Assembly (NCBI GenBank): GCA_002633005.1
Contig: NMRA01000017.1
Span: forward strand, 79,125 to 143,124
Direction of reading: 5' to 3'
DNA: 64,000 nt
Source: Phoronis australis
Lineage: Eukaryota; Phoronida; Phoronidae
Shown here: positions 12,201-20,199 of the stretch, piece by piece
Layout: each line of letters starts with the position of its first letter
How positions within the stretch are numbered: the first letter of the stretch is position 1
The notes under the pieces: model-generated
Seen by the model: only the letters and a program-made list of their open reading frames with translations
Databases searched by the model: none
Told to the model about the DNA's origin: nothing
Made by a program: the position numbers and the translations under genes

Positions 12201-15200
12201 AAGTGAGACGAACCTGGTGTTATCGTTTTACCAACAGAGAATACAGGAAGGTAACTAACTAATGAAACTTAGAGTATTTCTTCAGTTTTATTTCTTACAA
12301 AAGTGATTTATCCATAAACTGGATATGCGCCATCTCCAGCTTTGTGCCTAATGATGCAAAAACATAGCCTCGGCCGAGCACTACTGACCATTGCTTGGCG
12401 GTGATGCCAGCATGAAATAAGATGCGTCTCATAACGTCTGCACTATCTCTACAGATGTCAAGTCCATGTGTCTCCCATGATCTTGTTTCTCTGCCCATTA
12501 TAGGTATGGCCATGCCTAGAAGTGGTATGTCCCCAGCCATGCAGTCGGACAGAAAGAGACCACACTACGACCCACGCGCACAACAGATGAATCGACCCCC
12601 GTATGTACTTGGCTTAAAATTGACCAACCGTGTCCAGGCATGCCAATGAGTCAGCATTTTTAGTATTTAATTTTAAGTTTGTGATACGTTGCTCTTCAAG
12701 CAATGATTGGTCTGTATGTTTCATTAATATTGACCAAATATTGAATTATGCCCACATTTTTTACTCGAGTTCTACTATGATTGTTCATGGTTGGTTATTA
12801 CACCTGGCAGTTCTGTACAAGCTGATACACAACGAAACTTAATTACTGTATGGATAGACATTAATTTTGTTTGGAACTGTGGATGTTTGTGTGTTTTTCA
12901 GGAAAAAGAAGAAAAAGCTGGCTGACCGTATACTGTCACAGCGAGTACGCGATCTGGTGCCTGAATCTCAGGCCTATATGGATCTGTTGGCGTTTGAGCG
13001 CAAGTTGGACTCGACCATCATGAGAAAGAGGCTTGATATACAGGAAGCTTTGAAACGGCCTCAGAAGGTGCAGTATTCTTTGCGAGTACATGATGCGATT
13101 CCTTGTCATATCTTCCTTCCTGTCGGGTTACGGCCAGTCAGCCTTGCAACTAGAACACCAAGACTTCACTGTTCAAAATCTTACTACTTACAGTAAATGT
13201 GCACTTTCAAGACTCATGTTTCTGCTTTCAGCTTAAGTAGTACAGTTGCAGTATGTAACATTACCCAACCCTGTGGATGGTTGGCCCATGTTGTTGCTGA
13301 CCTGTGATAACAGCTTTTGGTGTGAGGACATACTGAAGACTGGTTCAACTTAATCACTTAGTTAGTCTCTCTACAGAATGTACACAAGTCTACGCAAACA
13401 AAATAGCCGACCTAATGCCTGTTCTAATGCTCCAGCCAGTGCTGTGAAGCCTTGACTTATGATGAGCTCTTGAGTCCTTTTTAGCAACTGTCACACTTGT
13501 AGACTGATTCAATAACTTGCTGTCTCTAGCTGGCTCATTTTTGTCTCAGAAACAACTCTGTAACTGCTCACGCTGTGATTAACTTGTGCCGGAGTATCAC
13601 AGTGTCATATAATGTTCTAGAACTTTTCACCAACTCAAGCACATTCTAGAACTTTTTGGAATGTGCCTTATCATTATACTTGTATATGTTTTGGTCAAAA
13701 AGGTTCTAGACCATGGTTCTATGTCAGTCAGTAATATGTTGGCACCTAGTAGAATGTTCTCAAGTATTCTAAAATATAAACAATTACATAATCACTGGTC
13801 TGACATAACTCGGTCATGTCAGTCAAGTACACAAATAAAACAGCCATACAAAACTGAAAGAACTAAAACCAGTGCTAGCCTCCCGATGCAGTAGTTGACC
13901 AGGATTTGGGTTATGTATTTTGCCTTTTCCCATCTTGGTTTTTATGTTTGGATATTGAGCAATGAAATTTATGTTTACTATTAATTATTTATAGCAAAAA
14001 AGAAAGCTGCGTATTTTTATCTCCAACACATTCTACCCTGCTAAGCCAGACAATGAAGGCGAGGAAGCTGAGAACATTGCATCATGGGAACTGAGGGTTG
14101 AAGGTCGGCTCCTGGAGGATGTAAGTTCATAGCATGAACAGTTTGTACAATAATAAATTCAATGAGAGAATTGCACAAACTCCTGGAGATCACATTTAAA
14201 GTGCTTAAAACCACCATTTACCTTATTTTAACAAGTAAATCTTCCTTTGTAGCGCTGCATATCACAACCATGAATTCAATATCCCAATAATGAGAAAATA
14301 GATCAGAAGTGGCTGCAGTTCCTTAGATCCATGGATATGACCGTCATTTTTCAAAGACTGATTACTTTGCTACAAACAGTTGAAACTTGACCAAATGTTT
14401 TACGATATCTGCACAGTACAAACTATCCTGGTAATAGAGTAAAAAAAATTTTTAATCTTTATTTTTGTGAAGAAATTTGACAAAGTAGATTTTCACTTGT
14501 CCGCCATATTGTGCGCTAAATATGTGGAAAATTACGGTAATTAATTATTGACTGTGCATCTGTTGCAGAACTTTGCCTCTAAACCTCCAGAACAAGGAAA
14601 GAGCAAAAGGAAGTTTTCAACATTCTTCAAGAGTTTGGTGATAGAGCTGGACAAGGAACTGTATGGTCCTGATAACCACTTGGTGGAGGTGAGTCAATGT
14701 TTTATGTCTGTGTGGCGGTGAGTGTTAATGTTAACCTGAAAGTCTGGGTTGGGTTGTATAAACCTTCAAAAGTTATCAGCTGGATAAGTTTGATTGTTGC
14801 ATGACGTCAGGTGTTTTGTTCAACAACAACAACGCGGCACGTGATATTGTGATCTCATTGTTACTACATGTGCTACTTTTATGCAACTGAGCCCAGGTGT
14901 TTATTGAGATGTAGCACAAATTAGTTTTCAGTATAAAGTAGTCTGACGTTGACAGAACTCTGCCGAACTTGTATGAATTTCTTGCCAGAATTATTAATCG
15001 GGCTTAGTCGACTTTTTGTCACAATAAAATAGCGTTTGTGTCAAACTTTTGTCGGATTGTGAAAATGTGTTATGCTATCTTTGGAGTCATATAATGCTTG
15101 GTGTCACTCTGTTTCAGTGGCACCGTACCCCAACCACACAGGAGACAGATGGGTTTCAGGTGAAGCGACCAGGTGAACATAACGTCAAGTGTACAGTACT

Positions 15201-18200
15201 ACTCATGCTTGACTATCAACCCATGCAGTTCAAGTTGGATGCACGCCTCGCTCGTCTCCTGGGTATACACACACAGACTCGCCCCGTCATCATCAATGCA
15301 CTCTGGCAGTACGTGAAAACACACAAGCTTCAGGATCGTCATGAGCGCGAGTTCATCAACTGCGATAAGTATCTGCAACAGGTAGGTGGAGGGGGATATG
15401 TGTGATAAGTACCTGCAACAGGTGGGTGGAGGGGGTATGTGTGTTGGGGGTTAGGGTTGGGTCAGGTAGTTTTATCTTGATTGGCAAGGCTACCTCACAA
15501 AATCCAACATGCTTGAATGGTCCTTACTAGCAAGATTAATTGATATACTACCCTGTTCAAAGTAGCAAATATTATTTAACCTTTGGCTCTTCAGTGGCTT
15601 ATTCAAAGATTCACACTTATCTCATTACTTGAGTTCAGCTTCACGCTACAGCAGTTTTCATTCAAAAACTAGGTCAATGGAATTCTTGTCGAAAATTGAT
15701 GAAATTCTAATGCATAAATTTTCTGCTTAATTGTTTAAAACTTCATTTTTTGCCTGTTTACTTCTTGGTTTTTGCCATGTTTGATGAAGTTAGAAGAAAT
15801 GTGACGAAATTTGTTGAAGCATCTTTTTTGAAATCTACTGTACCATCTGTTTACCGATCATTGCTTCTAAATGTATTTTTAATTTTACTATGCAGTACTA
15901 CTAAATACATGGCTAGTTTTACTAGGTAGTAGTACTATGATATTTTCACTGAATATTGGTACCAAATGTAGTGCTAGTTCTACTGGATAGTACTACTACT
16001 AATCTGTTGCTAGTTCTATTGGGTAGTACTACTACTAATCTGTTGCTAGTTCTACTGGGTAGTACTGCTACTAATCTGTTACTAGTGATACTGGGTAGTA
16101 CTACTACTAATCTGTTACTAGTGATACTAGGTAGTACTAATACTAATCTGTTACTAGTGATACTGGGTAGTACTACTACTAATCTGTTGCTAGTTTTACT
16201 GGGTAGGGCTACTACTAATCTGTTGCTAGTTTTACTTGGTAGTACTACTAATGGTTTTTTCTTCTCCCTTGCTTGCAGATCTTTGAGTGTAGCCGTATCA
16301 AGTTTGCCGAGATTCCTCAGCGCCTACATAACTTGCTACATCCTCCAGACCCTATCATCATCAACCACGTGATTCAGTAAGTACTTCCCCGACCCTATCA
16401 TCATCAACCATGTGATTTAGTAAGTACTTCCCCGACCCTATCATCATTAACCACGTGATTCAGTAAGTACTTCCCCGACCTATCATCATCAACCACGTGA
16501 TTCAGTAAGTACTTCCCCAACCCTATCATCATCAACCACGTGATTCAGTAAGTACTTCCTCGACCCTATCATCATCAACCATTTGATTCAGTAAGTACTT
16601 CCCCGATCCTATCATTATCAACCATTTGATTTAGTACTACCCTCTACTGTGTCACTTGTGAGTGTGTACACATTACAGTGCCATCTGTGACTGTCAACAG
16701 ATGGCACTGTGATCAACTCTAGCCACACACAATGTGTACATGCTCCATGTTCTAAGTCTTAATTTTAGGGTGATTTCTCGAGTCTTATGCTTTTGATATT
16801 TTTGTTGGTCACAGAAATAGGATCCTGCCACAGTAAGGAATATTACGAGTCCGATTTTTTTTAGTGTAAAAGGTCCAATTCAGTTTTTGTTTTTTAACCT
16901 ATTAAGCAGTGCAAAATGCCTGCTTTAGGTAATGAGGTGGGCAATAATTTATGTTTTCTCCAATGTATCTAGACTTGTTTTCATTTTGCTCATTTGTGAC
17001 ACATGTCTTTGGAATGAAAGTTTAATCTAATTTCTCCTCCTATGGTGGAGATGAAACTGTGACTTTGTTTGTGATCTCTTTCAGTTTAGGTATCCAGTAA
17101 ATCATGTGCTTTTGATATCAGCCTCAGACAGCATTGTAACCAAACTATGATGGACTATGCCACAATGATGGAGTGTTTTGGTAGCGATTTTGAGGTTTAA
17201 TAGATATAGACTTTGCCGCAATGACAGAGTGTTTTGATAGCAATATTGAGGTTTAATATAGATAAAGATAAATCAACAGATGACTATGGACTTTGTATTG
17301 AAGGGTTGAAGGGCCTGATGCTGCCAAGAAGACAGCGTGTTATGATATTGATGTGGAGGTGGATGATACATTGAAACAACAGATGAATCAGTTCTTGTTG
17401 TCTACACAGAGTCAACAGGAAATCACAGCTCTCGATGCCAAGGTAGACTGTCTTTGAACTGAAATGCACAACCAGCGGGATTGTATCAGAGAGTGAATAT
17501 ATTTTTTTTAACTTAAAGATGTATTTGCAAGCTCCTAACAATAGGAGGGACTAAACAAAAATGTTGTTTTAACATAATCTACGCTAAACAAAGTGCAGTT
17601 GTATTCATTGACAACTTGAGAAAACAAAAAAATTCTGTAAATACCATAGCCACTTGGTATTTTATTAAAGGTCACCAACAGCAACAATCCAAGAATCATT
17701 TTACTTTTTCAGGATTTGCAATTCAGGCAACCTAAGAATGTTATTCAGTTTTTTGTTTGTTATATAATTATTTCTAAAGATAATCGCCACCATACATTAC
17801 ATGTCAAAACTACTATGAATGGGAAAAGTTTCTACCAAATTACAAAAAAATAACTTTGTCTCTGTTATCATTTTATTACTTGCTTAAACTTTGCTTTAAG
17901 TGTTCATCGTTTTGTTGCAAGCACACTTGCTGGTGGCAAGAAAAGTTGTCGCTGACTCAACTACATTCGTTGAAGTTTGTATGGCTGATTTTTGCAGTGG
18001 TTTCTCTCCAGCTTTTTAGTGCTATTTGGATAATTTGTATAAGCATTATTTTTAGCCTCCATGTTTTATCGTTCACCGAATGAATCATTTTATTGTGTAA
18101 ATTGATATATGTCCCACACTGTGACTATACTTCTTCACCCAGTAGGGGGTCAGAAGGTCTGTGGTTTGACTCCAGTATTGCACTAACGTGTCTCTTACTC

Positions 18201-19790
18201 CTCTTGGCTCGACATTAGTTGTGACGTGTAATGAAGTAAACTTGGATTTAAAGCAATTTTCAGGGAGTAGTGTATTGTGCTAATATTAAATTATTGACCC
18301 ACTTGCAGATTCACGAGACAGTAGACAGTATCAACCAGCTGAAGACAAGTCGTGAGTTCTTCCTCGGCTTTGCTAAGGATCCACAGGAGTTCATCAACAA
18401 CTGGCTCATCTCACAAACCCGCGACCTCAAGGTACACACTTTTATTATGACGAAGTTTTTGTTGTAGCTTTGTTGAACCACATGCAGCACCATCTGTTAG
18501 AGCGCTATTTTAGATGTCAGCTCTTAAGCTGTTTTTGAAAGATAATTGATTGCTGAAAATGCAAAATATTTAAACACTCATTGGTTATAATTTGGTGTTA
18601 GTGTCAAGAACATGTGCTTAATTTACTGTATTTAGATACATCTGTAATTTTAAAAAATTAGTGAATTTCATCAAACGTTTTCGCTTTGTTGAAGCTGTGG
18701 CAAAACTTCAGACAAAAATACTTCATACCTAAATATTTTTTAAATTATCCAAAACGTTGCACTCTGAAACTTTTCCTGATTTTTGAAGAGAAAAGATTCT
18801 TCAGCCTTTTTTAAAAAACAGGATTTCTTGCATGGTGGCCATGTTTCCACTTGGGTGAACTTAATCCTGTTTTTCTGTTGTGTCCCAGACCATGACTGAG
18901 GTGGTAGGTAACCCCGAGGAAGAGAGGCAGGCTGACTACTACAACCAACCCTGGACCCAGGAGGCCGTGTGTCGCTACTTCTATACTAAGGTAAGCACCA
19001 CAAGATTTGACTGCCGATGATGAGTAGGTAGGGGGAAGCCCCCCGTACAGTTTCGCAAAATCTGTCAAACTCGCCTTCTCCCCTCGCAGTATTAATTGTG
19101 GACGTGGCCAAGTCAGCAACATAGTGATTCTGGCTAGAGGGCAGTAGTGTTCATGACTTGAAGGTCTGTAGTCTGCTTGGTTGACATGACGCTGACTAAA
19201 TGGCAACAGTGTTCATGGCTTGGTGATCTTTAGAATGTTTGACTCGTATGACTAGCTAAATGACAACAGCGTTCATGTTTGCCCTTCCTTATCTTAAGTC
19301 TGCCCCGTCGGGAATGAAATTTTGACTGTAGTAGTCTAATGTGTGTTACGGGTATAAGACAAGCATCTGCAGTTCATTCATATATTGTACTAATACCAAT
19401 AATACAGTCATACTTCACAAACTCCGATAAAAGACTGCCTAAAATCACGAGATCTCCAGAGAACCCGCATGGACGTTTGCATATCAATGACTAGCCAATA
19501 GCTTCAAGTTTCAAGAAGACGTCACAATGGACATCAGAATACGAATAATGACTTGCGCTTATGGGCCACATGTTTGAAGTAGTACACTAAATTAAAATCA
19601 CTAAGGTTTGCATCTTGATTTACGAATTGTTTTAAATTCTGAGCATGACTCATCATCAATGCGATGGAAACCACATCTTTTTTGGTACGTTTTCGTTTTT
19701 GAATATTTATCATCATGTATTTTTTACATTTACTAGGTGCAACAAAGGCGAGTTGAATTGGAGCAAGTTCTGGGAATACGCAATGCCTGA
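195..19790 (+). CDS. SMARCD: SMARCD (BAF60) SWI/SNF chromatin remodelling subunit, whole gene
   Basis: Accessory subunit of the nuclear SWI/SNF (BAF/PBAF) complex that links the remodelling ATPase core to transcription factors. Core exons: 195-299, 2719-2869, 12504-12600, 12902-13067, 13995-14120, 14569-14688, 15118-15381, 16279-16376, 17304-17442, 18309-18431, 18889-18990, 19737-19790. Together they give 1545 nt, 514 codons plus stop, with phases matching at every junction; vertebrate SMARCD1 is about 515 residues. The N-terminus is Pro/Gly/Met-rich (1-115), followed by the basic [11 protein letters not shown] segment, the conserved block [19 protein letters not shown], and a SWIB domain at about 293-365. 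The C-terminal helices contain [13 protein letters not shown] and end LGIRNA. The start ATG at 195 gives [10 protein letters not shown]. Four additional microexons in intron 2 can be included without breaking frame. Invertebrates normally have one such gene; vertebrate paralogues are SMARCD1, 2 and 3. It converges with the HECW gene. Confidence 0.96.
2529..2604. mobile_element. Short foldback element, copy 1
   Basis: A unit of about 75 bp that starts ATGGGCGGCACAGC and ends with an imperfect inverted counterpart (GTGTGCTGCTCATG). Its centre is G-run then C-run around TATAGC. A clearly related copy lies at 58100-58168. It fits a non-autonomous foldback element; no coding capacity. Confidence 0.55.
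2719..2869 (+). CDS. SMARCD: SMARCD exon 2
   Basis: Codons 36-85 plus one base: a Gly/Pro/Met-rich stretch typical of SMARCD N-termini. Acceptor TTTTTCAG, donor GTTTGT, ends in phase 1. The next core exon is 9.6 kb away and four microexons lie between. Confidence 0.92.
3149..3169 (+). CDS. SMARCD: SMARCD microexon a (21 nt)
   Basis: It is preceded by a strong pyrimidine tract ending TTGACAG and followed by the donor GTGAGT. Phase 1 in and out, 21 nt long. Joined to exon 2 it reads A-S-G-K-A-K-S. Whether it is a cassette or constitutive exon cannot be told from sequence alone. Confidence 0.6.
4117..4134 (+). CDS. SMARCD: SMARCD microexon b (18 nt)
   Basis: A very strong acceptor (pyrimidine tract of about 24 nt ending CCCCAG) is followed by 18 nt and the donor GTAAAC. 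Phase 1 in and out. Joined to exon 2 it reads A-K-N-K-E-S-G. Confidence 0.6.
4447..4487 (+). repeat. TTTTG microsatellite
   Basis: About eight tandem copies of the five-base unit TTTTG with one TTTCG variant, inside SMARCD intron 2. Confidence 0.8.
5760..5960. repeat. Dispersed repeat ending near GCCATATTGTG, copy 1
   Basis: It shares wording with 11370-11550 (inverted orientation) and 14340-14520: a stretch around ACATTTGGTAAAATTTTGAG and another around AATATGGC. It looks like an old dispersed repeat in SMARCD introns. Ends are not defined. Confidence 0.4.
6531..6560 (+). CDS. SMARCD: SMARCD microexon c (30 nt)
   Basis: Acceptor ATTTTCTACAG, 30 nt, donor GTGTGT, phase 1 in and out. It reads [10 protein letters not shown], the same Lys/Ser character as the neighbouring microexons. 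Confidence 0.6.
8365..8473 (+). repeat. 30-bp minisatellite (3.6 copies)
   Basis: Unit begins CTTGTAACTGAGGATCACTG; three near-identical copies and a partial fourth in SMARCD intron 2. Sequence from about 7900 to 8340 contains degenerate relatives (CATAACTGAGGACC), so the perfect part is a recent expansion inside an older array. Confidence 0.85.
9045..9098 (+). CDS. SMARCD: SMARCD microexon d (54 nt, or 60 nt with a second donor)
   Basis: Pyrimidine tract ending CTCTTAAG, then 54 nt to donor GTGAGG. A second donor GTAACT six bases on gives 60 nt; both lengths keep phase 1. The peptide starts [15 protein letters not shown] and ends in Ser/Asn, with a basic half followed by an acidic half. The AAG acceptor is weaker than those of the other three microexons. 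Confidence 0.55.
9801..9978 (+). repeat. 57-59-bp tandem repeat (3 copies)
   Basis: Three copies start CCACCTTGGACGA or a one-base variant and contain CTGGTGCAAGTTGTGC. Starts at 9801, 9858 and 9917. Mid-intron, not close to a known exon. Confidence 0.85.
10832..10994. mobile_element. MITE-like element with 26-bp terminal inverted repeats
   Basis: The left end begins TACCGTAATCGTTCGGGTTA; the right end is its inverted counterpart over 26 bp with one mismatch. The interior holds repeats of GGCGGTTAA. The outermost TA on each side could be a TA target duplication, as in Tc1/mariner-type MITEs. 163 bp, no coding capacity. Confidence 0.7.
11370..11550. repeat. Dispersed repeat, copy 2 (inverted)
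   Basis: Inverted relative of 5760-5960: contains CTCAAAATTTTACCAAATGT, and CTGCCATATTGTG near its end. Confidence 0.4.
12504..12600 (+). CDS. SMARCD: SMARCD exon 3
   Basis: Acceptor CATTATAG, donor GTATGT. It reads [16 protein letters not shown] and then a basic [13 protein letters not shown] segment, ending in phase 2 so that the Pro codon is completed by exon 4. Confidence 0.92.
12902..13067 (+). CDS. SMARCD: SMARCD exon 4
   Basis: Contains the lysine run, [20 protein letters not shown], the family signature block [11 protein letters not shown] and [16 protein letters not shown]. Acceptor TTTTTCAG; donor GTGCAG. Ends in phase 0. This is one of the most conserved parts of SMARCD proteins. 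Confidence 0.95.
13995..14120 (+). CDS. SMARCD: SMARCD exon 5
   Basis: 42 codons, phase 0 to 0: [19 protein letters not shown] followed by the conserved [14 protein letters not shown]. Donor GTAAGT. Confidence 0.95.
14340..14520. repeat. Dispersed repeat, copy 3
   Basis: Same orientation as 11370-11550: shares GAAATTTGACAAAGTAGATT-type wording and CCGCCATATTGTG. Lies in SMARCD intron 5 just upstream of exon 6. Confidence 0.4.
14569..14688 (+). CDS. SMARCD: SMARCD exon 6
   Basis: 40 codons, phase 0 to 0: a short variable start ([10 protein letters not shown]), then [19 protein letters not shown]. Acceptor CTGTTGCAG, donor GTGAGT. Confidence 0.95.
15118..15381 (+). CDS. SMARCD: SMARCD exon 7 (first part of the SWIB domain)
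   Basis: 88 codons, phase 0 to 0: [20 protein letters not shown] at the start and most of the SWIB domain ([38 protein letters not shown]). The donor GTAGGT lies inside a 40-bp tandem duplication. Confidence 0.95.
15364..15443 (+). repeat. 40-bp tandem duplication across the SMARCD exon 7 donor
   Basis: Two copies of a unit starting GATAAGTATCTGCAACAGGT. The first contains the last 18 exon bases and the real donor CAG/GTAGGT; the second repeats exon-like bases and a second donor CAG/GTGGGT. Confidence 0.9.
15973..16252 (+). repeat. 36-bp minisatellite (about 8 copies) just upstream of SMARCD exon 8
   Basis: Unit starts GCTAGTTCTACTGGATAGTA. It is open in one frame because 36 is a multiple of three, but that frame is not the exon 8 frame, so the long ORF it makes is not a gene. 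It ends about 25 bp before the exon 8 acceptor. Confidence 0.9.
16279..16376 (+). CDS. SMARCD: SMARCD exon 8 (end of the SWIB domain)
   Basis: Codons 344-375 plus two bases: [16 protein letters not shown], then [12 protein letters not shown]. Acceptor CTTGCTTGCAG, donor GTAAGT. The last 26 nt and the donor form the first copy of a 43-bp array; reading past the first donor meets TAA at once. Confidence 0.94.
16351..16638 (+). repeat. 43-bp minisatellite spanning the SMARCD exon 8 donor (7 copies)
   Basis: Copies start CCTATCATCATCAACCACGT at 16351, 16394, 16437, 16479, 16522, 16565 and 16608. Copy 1 is the real exon end plus donor. Copies 2-6 keep GTAAGTACTT; copy 7 has lost it. Copy 3 is one base shorter. 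Confidence 0.95.
16655..16742. repeat. Hairpin-forming inverted repeat
   Basis: Perfect 14-bp arms ACAGTGCCATCTGT and ACAGATGGCACTGT around an 8-base loop, flanked by TGTGTACACATT and AATGTGTACA, so the fold may extend. It probably is a small foldback element. Confidence 0.6.
17153..17264 (+). repeat. 56-bp tandem repeat (2 copies) upstream of SMARCD exon 9
   Basis: Copies start GACTATGCCACAATGA (17153) and GACTTTGCCGCAATGA (17209). A similar GACTATGGACTTTG follows at 17282 and runs into the exon 9 acceptor, which may explain that acceptor's poor pyrimidine tract. Confidence 0.75.
17304..17442 (+). CDS. SMARCD: SMARCD exon 9
   Basis: Reads (Q)[20 protein letters not shown] and on through [16 protein letters not shown]. 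Frame and family similarity fix the acceptor at TATTGAAG, which has a poor pyrimidine tract. Donor GTAGAC. Length 139 nt restores phase 0. Confidence 0.9.
18155..18200 (+). repeat. tRNA-like B-box fragment
   Basis: GGTCTGTGGTTTGACTCCAG contains GGTTTGACTCC, one base from a pol III B box. No convincing A box or full cloverleaf, so at most a SINE remnant. Confidence 0.25.
18309..18431 (+). CDS. SMARCD: SMARCD exon 10
   Basis: 41 codons, phase 0 to 0: [20 protein letters not shown], then [17 protein letters not shown]. Acceptor CACTTGCAG, donor GTACAC. Confidence 0.95.
18889..18990 (+). CDS. SMARCD: SMARCD exon 11
   Basis: 34 codons, phase 0 to 0: [20 protein letters not shown], then [14 protein letters not shown]. 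Acceptor GTGTCCCAG, donor GTAAGC. Confidence 0.95.
19138..19278 (+). repeat. Degenerate tandem repeat of about 62 bp
   Basis: About 2.3 copies built on AACAGTGTTCATGGCTTG, in SMARCD intron 11. Confidence 0.5.
19737..19790 (+). CDS. SMARCD: SMARCD exon 12 (stop)
   Basis: [17 protein letters not shown] and TGA. The acceptor is TTACTAG. The ending in LGIRNx is the usual SMARCD C-terminus, so the protein is complete. Confidence 0.95.
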   Translation: MQQRRVELEQVLGIRNA

Positions 19791-20190
19791 GATATATACA
19801 TTGTTAGTCCCGACACCTGGTGGTTGGGACAAAAAGTATCGTGTTCTTGGTGACCTCATTAAGTGTATGGTTATCAAGAATAAATGGAACTTCATCTAGA
19901 ACTCCCTGTATCGTTGTTGTTTGTACATATGGAAGATTAGGATAGTTGGAAACAGTCAGATTTTGAACTGTTTTATATCAGTGGTGGTTTGCACAGTGTC
20001 TCTATTGGTTTTCTTAATGAAATGGAAAGACGTTATTGGGTATGTCATGTCTTCAACTATTTTGACACTGTACTTTCCAATTGTCACCATTGATGGAATC
20101 TAGGCACTGTAACTAGTCAAATACATTCACCTTTGTATTCAAATTTTGTGGTTCATGTAAATAGCCTTGCATGTAGTTACAATACAAGAC

Positions 20191-20196
20191 AATAAA
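20191..20196 (+). terminator. Candidate SMARCD polyadenylation signal
   Basis: AATAAA 400 nt after the SMARCD stop codon, followed by a GT-containing stretch. It is a plausible 3' end; other AATAAA words exist nearby. Confidence 0.4.
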
Positions 20197-20199
20197 GTT

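Noticed and set aside
12221-12250. Possible microexon AGAATACAGGAAG before GTAACT
   Set aside because: 13 nt (or 11, or 4) breaks the frame between exons 2 and 3.
15956-16372. 138-codon ORF with repeats of [11 protein letters not shown]
   Set aside because: It is the 36-bp minisatellite read in an open frame and then exon 8 in the wrong frame.
18811-19206. 131-codon minus-strand ORF over SMARCD exon 11
   Set aside because: Antisense of a confirmed exon and its introns.
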